Shown here one piece after another: positions 22,874 through 33,792 of a DNA stretch of 64,000 nucleotides (its first letter is position 1; every line of letters starts with the position of its first letter). The notes beneath the pieces were generated by a model. It searched no databases. It was given only the letters and a program-made list of their open reading frames with translations, and had not been told where the DNA came from. The DNA is from Niveomyces insectorum RCEF 264 (Eukaryota; Ascomycota; Sordariomycetes; Hypocreales; Cordycipitaceae): positions 31,944 to 95,943 of the forward strand of contig AZHD01000017.1 of assembly GCA_001636815.1 (NCBI GenBank). The letters are read 5' to 3'. A program made the translations under genes and the position numbers.

Positions 22874-23692
22874 TCATAGAGATGATTTTCGGCCCGTTTC
22901 TTCTCGCATAAACCCTTCTTCCGGTGCTAAGTCAAACACTGCATCCCCGTCAATCATGTTTTGTGTCTCTTCTACATAGTCCACCACCGAATCGCCTTCG
23001 GACGTGGCACCGGCTTTCGGACAGGCCCCTTCCTCATCGAAACTTTCGATAGCAACATCCCGTGCCGGCAAACCCAGTGCCTCACGCTCCCGCCGAAAAC
23101 GTTCCTGCACCCTTTGCGTCTGCATGATTCGCCACCGCAGCCTCCAACCCCAGGGTCCCAGCTCAGAAATGCGTGCAGGCTTCGAGCCTAGTAGATACTC
23201 ATCAAGTCCGCCGGCCTTGTCGACTGTGCGTAGAACGCGAGCGCTAATGCGCGTGCGGATCGACACGCCGAGAGCCTCGGAAAAGAGGCGCTTCTCGTGT
23301 ATGTTTGGCCGCCACTTGCGGCGATTCTTTTGCGGGTTGATAATTTCAGTTTCGCGGGAAACGGTATTGCCAAAACGGATTCGCGCATTGCCGTATAGGC
23401 CGGTATTGGATTGCTTGTACAGCAGGCGCGGGCCAAGCGGGTAGGGAGGAATTTCGGGCTGTTGGGCAGTTGGCGAGGGAATCGGAGGGCCTTCATGCGG
23501 CCGGACCTGCTTGTAACCACGCAATTGCTGTTTCTGGCGTGTCAACTGTGGCCAAAAATTGTTGCGAGCAGAGAATGAGTGAAGAGATGCCGCTGTAGTC
23601 GAGGAGGCAAGCGATGAACATGGCGTCATGATTGCAACCGCGTCGATGACCCGCTGGCCACCGCGCGACCGAAGACGAAGTGGGGCTGACAT
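22874..23692 (-). CDS. mrpl24: Mitochondrial large-subunit ribosomal protein bL28m (MRPL24)
   Basis: The core GLYGNARIRFGNTVSRETEI, then KNRRKWRPNIHEKRLFSEAL and LRTVDKAGGLDEYLLG, is the fungal bL28m/MRPL24 signature. This is a structural protein of the mitochondrial 54S ribosomal subunit. The frame is open up to 23893, but only the part from about residue 110 is conserved. I placed the start at ATG 23692 (MSAPLRLRSRGG), which gives an arginine-rich, acid-free targeting peptide and 272 aa. ATG 23629 (MTPCSSLASS) is an equally possible start. The most upstream ATG would leave only 70 bases to the divergent neighbour. A 270-base shared promoter separates it from the gene at 23963. Confidence 0.88.
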   Translation of the reverse strand: MSAPLRLRSRGGQRVIDAVAIMTPCSSLASSTTAASLHSFSARNNFWPQLTRQKQQLRGYKQVRPHEGPPIPSPTAQQPEIPPYPLGPRLLYKQSNTGLYGNARIRFGNTVSRETEIINPQKNRRKWRPNIHEKRLFSEALGVSIRTRISARVLRTVDKAGGLDEYLLGSKPARISELGPWGWRLRWRIMQTQRVQERFRREREALGLPARDVAIESFDEEGACPKAGATSEGDSVVDYVEETQNMIDGDAVFDLAPEEGFMREETGRKSSL

Positions 23693-23962
23693 GCCGGCAA
23701 CAAAATATCGCGAACCAAAACGACTCAGAACATGCTGGGATGTGCGGTGGTTGCCGTCGAAACTGAGCAGGTAGTTGTTGATGCCGTTCCGGCGGGCGTG
23801 CGATTTGAGAAAATTTGGTGCGCGAACTGTCGATTGTGAACAGACCCCACTTTTTCTTCTTAGGCCAGCGCGACCCACTTTATCACACGGCATCTTATCT
23901 CACTTGGATCGAAGCTCCTCAAAACAAAAGAACGACAAACGAGCACATAACTTTTTTGAAAG

Positions 23963-25182
23963 ATGCTACCGCCTCTTGACAACTCTGTGCTACAGAACAA
24001 CCCCGAATTTGCGACGCTCTATAGCAAGTTGACCACAGTTATCCTTGATTCCGATGGATCGACGAGGAACGACGCCGGAGCGAAGGAGAGCAACGCGGCG
24101 AAACAAGTGCGTAGAATACTAGTGCTCCATCCTCCCGATTATAGACGTACATAATACTGAACAATCATTAGAGAGGGGATATCGCAAGGCATCAAGGAGC
24201 AAAATCCCGCCTGCTCGCACATGTAATATCGACAACTGCGGCGCCGTTACTAGTATCAGCGGCGGCGATGGCGGCGGCTCCAAGAACGAAACATTCTCAG
24301 GTTGGTGTGGATACGCGAAGGCTGGCTCGTTCCGCAGCGCGCCCAAATCTACAACAAACAAATACCGAGCTGCCAGCAGAGCTTCTTGACCTAATTCTAC
24401 TCCTTCCGCCGCTTTTGCACCTGGCAAGCGAAAGAGGAAACCCGGCACCAGCGCCGGCGCCGTCGTTCTTATCCAAAAACGACATGAACCTTCTTTTGTC
24501 CAGCCCACCCTTCACGTCATTTTCAACGTATCTGCCAGAGCTCGCGACATTCGCATCGGAAACGCTACAAGCCTTGGCCTTGGGATTGGCCCGAGTCACT
24601 CATCCGTCCACTAACCCGTCGTTTCTTCACCGCACTATACCGTCCTTAGCTACGCACATTGCAACACTACAAGGTTCCGTGGCCTTGACAAAGACAAAAT
24701 TACTCGCTACCCGTCAAGAAACAGTTACGGCTCTGGTCTCCCTGCTGGACCAGCAAGCCACCGCCCTCGTTGCTTTTCTGCGCACTTTGGAAACCAAACA
24801 CGGGCCGATTGCTCGCTCGCTGGAGCTGCGCGCCGCAGAGGTCGCCCTCACCGCGCAGGCTGGCGAGTGGGACGTACATAACACCCTTGCAGCAACGCGC
24901 CAGTCAGTGTATCCGCCGGAAGCAGTGGATGCTCTGCGCAATTACTCTGATCACCTACGGAACAGCAAAGGACGGCTGAACGAGACACTTCGCGAGAAGC
25001 ATGCGCTGCTTCAGGACTACGGTGTTGATGGAAGTGCGAGAAGAACGGAGGAAAATACTGAAAGAAGGGATCACGAAAGTGGAAAAGAACGGGCGTTAAG
25101 GGAGATTGCGAGGGTTTACCGTGATACAGAAAAACAGTTACAGCATGTCCAATGTGATTTGGCGCGGTTGTCTCGTACATAA
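23963..25182 (+). CDS. Conserved coiled-coil protein, possibly augmin HAUS4-like
   Basis: Exons 23963-24106 and 24172-25182, split by a 65-nt intron (GTGCGT donor, CATTAG acceptor), give 384 aa. The N-terminal exon reads MLPPLDNSVLQNNPEFATLY, followed by LTTVILDSDGSTRND. The second exon continues without a break through Leu-rich helical sequence (ETVTALVSLLDQQATALVAF; KHGPIARSLELRAAEVALTA) to a Glu/Arg-rich C terminus, suggesting long coiled coils. I recall this as a single-copy protein type of filamentous ascomycetes. An assignment to augmin subunit 4, which recruits gamma-tubulin for microtubule branching, is only a tentative inference from architecture. It shares a short divergent promoter with mrpl24. 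Confidence 0.8.
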
Positions 25183-25597
25183 GACCACTTGAATTACTCT
25201 CATTAAGGCGGACTACTATAAGCATAAAGTCTATTTTCTCTACTGTTTGGCCATTTTATGTTCTCTTTTTCCCCCTTGGTGATTCTATGCAAATCTCAAA
25301 TACGGGCGAAAAAAGATCGCAAACTGCCTCATAAACCCAGATGCGACAGTAAAATATGGTGGAGAGGAGATGCGGTAGACAAAAGTAAAGAAAAGTTGAA
25401 AAGAAAAGGGGGGAAAATAACAAGAAAAAGTTCTAAACAATGTGTCAATAGTTTTCAGAAGGGGTTTGGTACAAATAAAAATTGAAAAAACAAACAAACG
25501 AAAGAACGAACAAACAAACAAAAAAAGAAATTGATCTGCAAAACCGCTCACAATATTTCTTTCGATTTTGTTCACAGCTACAGGCACCGATCACGGT
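25183..25597. other. intergenic between convergent genes
   Basis: About 415 bases rich in A-runs, the 3' flanks of the coiled-coil gene and of the aspartate aminotransferase gene. No gene seen. Confidence 0.35.
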
Positions 25598-27362
25598 TTA
25601 ACCTTTAACCTTGAAAATAGACTCGGCTAGACGGCCGACGTTATCGCTGGTAATGCCAGCAACAGAAATGCGGCCGTCACGCGTGGCATACACGGAGTGC
25701 TCTTTAGCAAGAGCGTCCATTTGCTCGGGCGTCAGGCCCGTGTAAGCGAACATTCCAATTTGGCTAGTGATGTGCGACCAATCATGCACGGAGCCGAGGC
25801 GCTCCAGGTTCTCTCGCAACAGCTTGCGCATGGCGATGATGCGGTCAGCCATGCCCTTGACCTCCGTCAGCCACTGCGCACGCAGTGTCGGCGAGCCGAG
25901 GACAGTGGCAGCAATACGTGCACCGTGCACAGGCGGGTTGGAGTACAAAGGGCGGACGAGGATTTTAATCTGGCTGTCAACGCGCTTGGCCTCGGCGGCG
26001 TCGGCGCACACAACGCTGAAGGCACCAACGCGCTCGCCGTACAAGCCCATGTTCTTGGCGAAGGACTGGGACAGCACAGGCTGGTGGCCCTTCTCCACAA
26101 AGTAGCGCAGCGCAAATGCATCTCGGCTGGCGTCACCGCTTGCAAAGCCCTGGTACGCCATGTCAAAAAAGACAGTGTGACCGGCTTCCTTCACGGCCAC
26201 CTCGATCTCCTTCCACTGTTCCTGGGTGGGGTCAACGCCCGTGGGGTTGTGGGCGCAGGCGTGGAACAGAAAGACGGAGCCGCGAGGAGCGGCTCGGACA
26301 TCGGCCAGAAGGCCCTCGAAATCAAGGCCGATGGTGTCGGGGCTGTAGTAGCGGTACTTCTTGACGGTCAGGCCTGCATCGCTGAAGACAGCATTGTGAT
26401 TCGCCCACGATGGCGTCGGGATGTAGATATTTTTGGGCTGACCCTCGCCAAAGGGGAAGAATCGTTGGAGAAAAGCACCGCCGATGCGCAGGGCGCCGGT
26501 GCCCGAAATTGATTGTGTGATAGCCAGGCGGCCGATCGCTGGGCTGTCGGTGCCGTAGGCAAGCTCAGCAGCACCCTTGGTAAACTCGGGGAGACCGGTA
26601 ATGCCAGCATACTCCTTGTTCAAACGCTGGGCGATAATTTTGTCCTCTGCTTCTCGGACGGAAGGAAGAACGTAGGGCTTGCCAGCATCGTCGCGGTAGG
26701 CACCAACACCTAGTAGGAAACGGTGGGAGCGTCAATATGCAAACAAAAACATGATCGGCATCCACGAAGCCAGACGCCCAGACGAAACAAGTCCACCCAC
26801 CAAGATTGATCTTTTTGTCGAATGAGTCGGCCTTGAAGGCTTCTGTGATACCTGCAACACCAATTAGCCAAAGATGTCTGGGGAGGGGACCCTTTGTGTG
26901 GAGAGCAACAAGGGTCGGCAGCAGAGAGCCAGTCATCGTCGGCCTTACCAAGAATCGCCTATCATCCGGCAACGATAGCAGCAGCACCGCGTGAGAAAGA
27001 CGAATACCGAAACCCAGGCGGAAGCATGAAAATGGTTCCCGAGTTAATAAAAGGGAGGCTGGTTACTTACATCCTAAACCATTGGAACGGTTAGAAGCAG
27101 CACTTGGTCTGTCATTTTTTTTTTCCATTTCCATGCTTGTTTTCCTCTTATTCCTCTTCGTTCCCGTCCCTTTTTTCCATTTTGTTTTCCAATTGTTTCC
27201 CACGATAGAACCAATTTGCTACAAATGCAAATAACATACCGGCGGACCTTGGGGCACATTGGCCCACGACGACGCAAGACGACCGGCAGGGATGGCGAAA
27301 GCAGCAGCACGCCGCTGTGCGACACCAGCCCGGCGCGCCGATATTCTCAGCGCTGACAGCAT
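25598..27362 (-). CDS. aat1: Mitochondrial aspartate aminotransferase with micro-exons
   Basis: Five exons: 27362-27240, 27073-27071, 26958-26949, 26851-26801 and 26709-25598 (432 aa). Exon 1 encodes a basic mitochondrial presequence (MLSALRISARRAGVAQRRAA). The conserved stretch QGPPDAILGITEAFKADSF is rebuilt only if exon 2 is the single codon GAT and exon 3 is the 10-nt GCGATTCTTG. Introns are 166, 112, 97 and 91 nt. GAT is preceded by a TTCTAAC branch and TTTAG and followed directly by GTAAGT. The enzyme interconverts aspartate/2-oxoglutarate and oxaloacetate/glutamate using PLP and feeds the malate-aspartate shuttle. The PLP lysine is in SQSFAKNMGLYGERVG (about residue 281); HNPTGVDPT is also conserved. 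A 271-codon plus-strand frame opposite it is a shadow. Confidence 0.92.
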
Positions 27363-28179
27363 TGTGTAAAGTGAAGATAAACGTGAGGAGACTGTGTGTC
27401 TTCGGGCTTTGTGACGGATTGAGAGACCACGTCGTGTAAAAAAGATATCAAATCGGTTCCAGGTGGGAGAAAAAGAAGACCGGGGGCAAAGACGAGCGTA
27501 AGAATGTACGTGAAAACCAGAATCGGACTTGTCACGGAGAGTACCAAGTTATTATGAGGGAGAAACGATCCGGCTCCGGACCTGCAAACGAGTTGTTTGT
27601 TCCTGCTGGGGCCGCCCTACGCACAGAAGGAGGAGTTAAAGGGCGAAAATGTCGCAAATTGGATAAAGAAGGTGGAGGCTCCGGGATCTATCTAACCTTG
27701 AGTAATAATTACTTCGTCTCCGGACGAAGTCCGATTTTTTTTCCCCACAGCGACCCAAAACCAACGGCTGAGGCTAAGCCAGCCAGCCAATCAGTGGATG
27801 CGCCTAGCTCGTCAACCAATAAAAGCGCATTTGCGCGAGTCGGTGAGCGTAAAGGCCTACGTTTTAATGGTATGAAGTACACAACGGAGTATTATTCCGT
27901 AATGTTCTGCACAATATGGGACTTCAGAGTAGTTGTAGACTAGCATAAAATTTCCACTAGAGAAAGGAGGTTGGTTGCCCTGTAAGATCTGTTCAGCCCT
28001 TTTTCCTACGACGAGTTTTGTCGGACAATGCACAGCGGGAAATGGCAAACGGCGTTTGCCTTGTATAAAGTGGTCACTTTTTTTCCCCTACATATTCTTT
28101 CTCTCTTTTTTTTATCAGAATGCTACCAGTGTATCCTTTTCAGACGCACTCGAGTAGGTATTCCAAAAGAGTCACCGGC
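27363..28179. other. aat1 promoter and amidohydrolase 3' flank
   Basis: About 800 bases between two minus-strand genes. The half next to aat1 is its promoter and leader. Frames at 27554-27943 and elsewhere lack motifs. An inexact TACGGAGTA-type repeat (ACGGAGTATTATTCCGT) lies near 27884-27900. Confidence 0.4.
27787..27820. promoter_or_regulatory. two CCAAT boxes upstream of aat1
   Basis: CCAAT occurs at 27787-27791 (in the context AGCCAATCAG) and again at 27816-27820, about 430-460 bases upstream of the aat1 ATG. CCAAT with this flank is the site of the HAP/CBF complex, which regulates many mitochondrial genes in fungi. Function here is inferred. Confidence 0.35.
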
Positions 28180-30228
28180 TTATGCCTTGTAAGCCATTCG
28201 TCCACCAATCCAGGTTTCCAGGATTCTGACGGAGGAGACAATTTTACTTGGGTTTGAAACCCGCAGATCAGTGTCGAGGACCACGAAGTCGGCTTTCTTG
28301 CCTGGCTCAAGCGAGCCAATCTCGTCCAGCCTGCCGAGTTGTTTGGCTGGGTTGTATGTGATGCCGGCAAGGGCTTCCTCCACGGTAACGCGTTGCTCGG
28401 GACCGAGAATTGCGCCTGTGGCTTCGAGCACACGGCTGGATGCCGTCTCGACGTACTGCAGCGGGTTGGCTTCGCTGATGGGCGAGTCGCTGTGAAACGA
28501 ATAAGTCAGGCCGGATCGGACGACATCGGCCACCGGGTCCAAGCGTGCCGCACGCTCCCCATCTAATACCCATTGGGCGAACGCGTCGCCCCAGCGACGT
28601 ACGTGGGCGATAAGGTGGGAAACGCCCAAGTTGAGCTGCGCAGCCCGTGCCAGCTGCGTGGGTGTGATGTCGGCGGTAACATGCTCCAACCGGTGCATGT
28701 GACGGTGGCGACGGTGCATGTCGCCGGTGCCGTTGCCGTAGATGTCGTCGTCGATAGCCTCCGCAGCCAGGACGCGGGCATATACCCGCAGCGCCTGATC
28801 AAAAGCACGACTGCCATTGGTGTGCATGATGATTTGCCAGCCGTTGCGCACAAATGGCTGCACCAGCGAGACCAAGCGGTCGTCGTCCGGCGGTGCGTCC
28901 AAATTGGTTCCCTGGCGGAAATTGAGAATGCCGTAGTTGTCGGGCTGGCTGCGGTACGGTTTGTACACGGCTGCTGTGAACCCTTGGGTCGAGCCGTCTA
29001 GCCAAAACTTGATCGCGTAGACGGACGCAGCGGACGCACCATTGTCCGTTGTCAGGTACAGCGGCGGCCGGCGCAGCAAGTCCGCTACCGGGGCCAGGTG
29101 CCGCACGGTTTGCAACGTCAGCGCCCCGTGAAAGCGCGGGAAGATTGCGCCGCCAGCGGTCGTGCGGTCGAGGGCTCGCCGGAGCAAGGCCAGGTCGGCC
29201 TGCTCGCCGATCACGCCGATACCGCAGTCAAACACAGTTGTGATGCCCTTGGTCGCCCACGTCTGCAAAACAGATCGTGCTCCAGCGACCGCGTCGGCTT
29301 CCGCCGGCTTGGGCAGATTTCTGCTCACATCGTTGACCGCATCTTCAAACACCAGACCCGTCAAAACGCCTGTCGGGTCGTCGGTGTTCTTCTGGTAGTT
29401 CTCGTTGTCGGCCGGGTAGCCTGGGTCGCCTCGCCGGATGCCGATACCGAGCGCCGCGAAACCAGCCGAGTTAATGTAACCGACATGACCGGATTGGTTC
29501 ATGATAAAAACAGCGGTTTGGCCGTCGCTGACTTCGTCCAACAGGGCGCGGGTCAAGTTTGGGTGCTCTGCTACCAGCGACGGGTCAAACCCGTAACCAG
29601 CGATCCACCGTATTATCCCGCTGTTGCCCCGGTTAACCGCGCCGTACTGTACTGCCGTCTTGATTTTTTCTAGCGCATCGCGCTGAGTACGGACGCCGGG
29701 GTACGACAGGTCGACGAAGCGATTTTCGTCGGCAACGAGCGCCGTTAGGAGCAGGTGAACGTGGGGGTCGACGAAGCCAGGCGTGACCACACCCGTGCCG
29801 TAGTCAATGGTTTGTATGCCCGGTTCTTGGCCGTTGGCGCGGGCACCTACTGCCGCTCGAACCTCGTCCAGGTTGCCTGTGGCCACAATCGTGTCGCCGC
29901 GGACAGCAAATGCTTCCGTAGCGTTGTATCTTCCGCCCGCCATCGTCAGAATTGTGCCTGTCACGATAACAGTTTTTTGGTGCAATGCGGTCGATACCGC
30001 CGACGCCGACGCCGACGCCGACGCTTGCTTTGTTAGCGGTTCCGCCGTAGGAGCCGCCGCTTTCTCTGCAGAAGCCATGTTCGCACTCTCTGACGGCGGC
30101 ACCAGCTCCTGCTGCGGCTTCTCCGAGTCAGTTCCACGCATTGAAAGCCGCATGAGGATGTCGACTTCCGATGCGGGTGCCGCCGGGATAAGCCCCCGGC
30201 CGAGAATGTCAACACCGTCACCACACAT
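28180..30228 (-). CDS. YtcJ-like amidohydrolase (Amidohydro_3)
   Basis: A single exon of up to 682 codons. Metal-binding motifs of the metal-dependent amidohydrolase superfamily are in order: GFVDPHVHLLL (His156/His158), a lysine in AIKFWLDGSTQG, IIMHTNGSRA, HRLEHVTADI and FHSDSPISEANP. The C terminus has PGKKADFVVLDTDL, as in the YtcJ/AepA group. Relatives hydrolyse N-formyl, imide or related amide bonds; the substrate here is unknown. The first 80 residues are not conserved and contain an Ala-Ser repeat encoded by a GCCGAC-type hexanucleotide tract at about 29998-30027. The ATG at 30078 (MASAEKAAAP) is a possible alternative start. No obvious signal peptide. Confidence 0.88.
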   Translation of the reverse strand: MCGDGVDILGRGLIPAAPASEVDILMRLSMRGTDSEKPQQELVPPSESANMASAEKAAAPTAEPLTKQASASASASAVSTALHQKTVIVTGTILTMAGGRYNATEAFAVRGDTIVATGNLDEVRAAVGARANGQEPGIQTIDYGTGVVTPGFVDPHVHLLLTALVADENRFVDLSYPGVRTQRDALEKIKTAVQYGAVNRGNSGIIRWIAGYGFDPSLVAEHPNLTRALLDEVSDGQTAVFIMNQSGHVGYINSAGFAALGIGIRRGDPGYPADNENYQKNTDDPTGVLTGLVFEDAVNDVSRNLPKPAEADAVAGARSVLQTWATKGITTVFDCGIGVIGEQADLALLRRALDRTTAGGAIFPRFHGALTLQTVRHLAPVADLLRRPPLYLTTDNGASAASVYAIKFWLDGSTQGFTAAVYKPYRSQPDNYGILNFRQGTNLDAPPDDDRLVSLVQPFVRNGWQIIMHTNGSRAFDQALRVYARVLAAEAIDDDIYGNGTGDMHRRHRHMHRLEHVTADITPTQLARAAQLNLGVSHLIAHVRRWGDAFAQWVLDGERAARLDPVADVVRSGLTYSFHSDSPISEANPLQYVETASSRVLEATGAILGPEQRVTVEEALAGITYNPAKQLGRLDEIGSLEPGKKADFVVLDTDLRVSNPSKIVSSVRILETWIGGRMAYKA

Positions 30229-32479
30229 CGTTGTTGTCGATGATGCCCCGTTGGACCTTCGTTTTGTACACAGCGGATGTCCCGAACAGACTGTCCCTGC
30301 CAGATTATCTCGCGAAATGCAGAGGCTCTATCAGTGTGTGGCACAGTTCTCTCAACTTTTGCGAGTACCGATCTCGAAGCGTGCAAACAGAAGTACGCCC
30401 TGTACAAGACGGTTCGCTAGGAGAGGTAGAAACGGTGTCTGCTGCAATGGATGTCCACGTCCTCTTTTTTTGTGTACATAAGACTTTCTTTTATATGTTG
30501 GCTCTTTTCTCTATCGGCTGGATGAAGTGTGAACGCATGAGCAGAATTAATCTCAACTTGCTATTGCGGGGTCCTTCTCCCGTCCAACGAATTATGTTCC
30601 GGCTGCACTTAGAAAAAGGCTTTTCTAGGAGACATACGGAGTACATAATCAGCTATCAGAAACACGAGTGCTGAGCGTTCCAGGCGCGCCGTCCCGGTTG
30701 TTGCGTCATGTTGTCCGCCTCACTTCCATTACTCCACCCGTCGACACTTGCTCTATTTTTATTATTGATGAAGTTATCATACCTTTCATGGTTTATGAAA
30801 TATCGGTCCCACTTTAGAAACCGCCGTTCTCAACGGGTGGTTATCTCGTCGTAATATGTGGCCCTTGCGTTTGAGACGCTCGCAGTTCGGACCAAGCACG
30901 GATTGCGTTCTTCCCGTTGTACGATGCGTAGGTGCGGCTATCTGCCGATGGTTTGCGAGGCAAGTAGTGCGGTGCCGTGGTGCCCGTATTAAAACCCAAT
31001 ACAAAATGATTGCGTCTCATAACACTAAAATCTCAAGGGTGGCGGAAACCGAGTGTATTGTTTTTGAATATCATGGACTGTCGTAAACCGAACCGCTTGG
31101 AATGGGTGAATCAGTAGATATATGACTAATATTGAGTAGTATTTCAACAGTTGTATTACGGCTAACACCTCCACGCGTGGGGTCAGCGTTATCACGGAAA
31201 CCGGCTGTCTGGTAACGCCATAGTACTCATGTTCCTAGGCACTTTAGCGAGTCTTCTTCTTCCGAAAGGAAAAGATGAAATTGATGTCTGATACGGTAAA
31301 ATTGAACAAAAGACCGACCAAAAAAACGTGAAAGTGTACCGGAAACAACGCTACACTGTCCGTGACCCGGAACACGCTGGGTTCAATGGCTTCTCTGTCG
31401 CCGTCTTTGCTGAGAACTCCAGCTTTGCCGACGACCTCGCTGCCGCCGCCTCCTCAGCGACAAGGCGTAATACGTGTTTCACGACGAGCTCCAAAAGCGT
31501 GTAAATGTAAGAAATCTGCGTTCACAAATGCCTTTGCCGGTGCTGCGAGGTCGGCACACTGACGAATGACGAGACGTACGGTGCGCTAGGCGCTCTTGTA
31601 AAGCTAACGTTGATGAGTCTACCTGCTGGGGTGCTCCCAGAAAAAAAAATGTGCCAGACAAACACGCTGCGGGCAGTCCGCGAGAAACTGTCCAAACAGT
31701 GCACTAGCAAAGTTGTCCGGATAAGTAAGTCTCTGTCTTTGAAACGAGATGAACCGATGTTTCTTCGTTCCTTCCGAGCGCGGCTTGTAACCAGCGAAAG
31801 TGACGGCTGCGAAACCAGGGAGAAGCCCGTTGTTGATATCGATGCGCGGGTCCCCTTATCGGAGTAGGGAAAGCCCGTTGTCCAGCAACACGAGGGGGAC
31901 AAGAGGGATAGAAGAGAAGTTTCTTTGAAACTCCTTCGTCCGCAGATGACCAGCAGTCGAAATACAGGATTTGCTGCACCAGCAGGTTCTATAAGCGCCG
32001 TCACTTTCGCGCCATCAACTCCTACCGCTTTGCGGCCTGTTGATACCCTTGTGAAGGGCGCCCCGGAGCTGCTTGCCGCGAGCTTGTTGAATTCCGCCGT
32101 TGTGCGATACATATGGCCAACGTGCCAGCGCTGTGGCTGGAAGGGGGGAAAGGGAAGTCTTTTTCATTCTCATACATATTCTATTATTACTGTTATTATT
32201 TGTTTTGTGTTGTTTAGTTTTGTTTTGGCGTTTACTGCACTTGAAATACTACAAAATGCAAACTGGTGAAAACTGCTAGAGCTGCAAGAAGATGCGTCAA
32301 TTGTATGCGGTCTTTCATATGATTTTTTTTTCTTGCATTTTCCTACAGTTCTTCTCATTAGCAAACTATAATTCGAAATTCGAGGGTTTTTTTAATGGGG
32401 TTTTTTTTTGGCCCATAAAATCAATTTGTTTTGTGTTGTCCTTCCGCAAGACATTCCTCATCAAATATTTTTGTATCTC
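30229..32479. other. gene-poor stretch, possible unidentified relics
   Basis: 2.2 kb with no intact recognisable gene. A plus-strand frame across about 31330-31510 has protein-like composition (FNGFSVAVFAENSSFADDL) but is broken, and I cannot assign it. A 196-codon minus-strand frame at 31522-32112 also has no family signature. A TACGGAGTA element is at 30635-30643. This stretch begins the decayed accessory region. Confidence 0.4.
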
Positions 32480-33400
32480 GACAACAGACGGCACACCAAT
32501 AACAGAGGTTTTCCCACACAAGGCTTCCGCTTTGATTGAAGAAAAGTAAACGCCATGCCGATGATGTACTCGGGTTGACGTTTAAAATCCCCGACGTAAC
32601 ACGGTCTTTTGTCGCCGTATCATTTGTGTCCGCGAGAGCGTCGTACCCATTCCCTTCGTCTTTTCTCCTCGAACGAAGCGCCATGCTTCGGTCGCCATTC
32701 CAACATACATGCAAGGGTACCGTACCATCACTGCCGGCGCGTCCTGAGCTTTCTTCGGCAAACACAGTCAGAGTTTCCCGTGAGATGCCGGTCCAGTTGA
32801 AGCGGAATGTGTGGTAATTTTGAAGCTTATTTTAAAGAAAACTGCGTCCCAGGAACGCGCGAAAGACGGAGGTACCATTGGCTGCATACTCCGTGGTTTG
32901 GCCCTCGGAGACGAAGTTCACAGAATCTCCGCCAGTCAGCAGCGTCTGTGGACAGCCCTGCGACTTGTTCAAAATGGGGCCACCTCTAAACCCGGCCACG
33001 GACGGCGGTTCAACAGCCTTAAACAAAGTGACCTTTTCAGTGTCGTGATTCAAAGCAATATAATTCCCGGAATATCGTAGTTGTTCCCGGCCGACTCGGA
33101 GCCGTAGACTAAGCTGTCGAACTGCGAAAGAATTTCAGTCCCGCCACCGCTTCAGTCATCACCTTCCACGACGTAGCGTGCGTGGTGTTAAAAGCCAAAG
33201 TGAACACCGTCACCCATAGAAAAATCGCTACGGTTTCCGCCTGGTCGCCAGATCACAGAGCCATTTCAGCTGTTGATTTTAAAGATAGTTTATGCGTGGC
33301 GAGCAGAGAGCAGGTAGTGACCGTCATGCCTTTGGCAACAAAATTGATGTGGAAGTAGTCCAACACCGTCGCGCTGCTGCGTCCAACACTAGAAAACCAC
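32480..33400 (-). pseudogene. arylsulfotransferase (ASST-type) relic
   Basis: Reading the minus strand, fragments match the fungal arylsulfotransferase family in the right order. They are LDYFHINFVAK near 33340-33360, GHYLLSARHA, GSVIWRPGGNRSDF, HHARYVVEGDD, EILSQFDSLVYGSESAG, NHDTEKVTLFKAVEPP, TEYAANGTSVFRAFLG, and finally FRFNWTGIS-like and VPLHVCWNGD segments down to about 32500. The pieces fall in different frames. One frame between about 33300 and 33130 carries four stops (TAA, TGA, TAA, TGA), one of which looks like CAA to TAA. No start or signal region is recognisable. The gene cannot be functional. Family members are secreted or membrane-anchored beta-propeller enzymes; this copy is dead. 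Confidence 0.72.
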
Positions 33401-33792
33401 TTAGGTAGGGCCAAAAGCAAATTCTACACGAAGTGGCCTTTTGTCTGTCAAAGACTGAAACCCGTGGACAATCAGAACCACCACCAAAATAAGTACAGGA
33501 AAAGGCAACAATGTTTACAAGTAAGAGAAAGTAGAGCCTCAAGCGGCACGCATTTTAATACGTACTTTAAATAAATTGGCGTGTTTCCAATGGGCCCATA
33601 TGAGATTGAAGAAGTATTGAGTTTGAGAGAAAAAAAACAATCTTATCACCAATGTGTATACAGTAAACTTCTCTGAAAGCTTAGAAAAAAGGTTTGTTTG
33701 TAAAATCGTCGAGAATGCGGCCACACCGCGAACGAGATACACGGGGTTGTTGCCACCGCATGCTCAAGGTACATGCAGCATCAGCGTCGTGT

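Noticed and set aside
25697..26512. 271-codon plus-strand ORF
   Set aside because: It lies exactly antisense to the conserved aspartate aminotransferase exon. Its composition follows the complement of that gene and it has no motif of its own.
31522..32112. 196-codon minus-strand ORF in the decayed region
   Set aside because: Ser/Arg-rich and without a family motif. A protein-like frame on the opposite strand overlaps nearby, so neither is supported as a gene.
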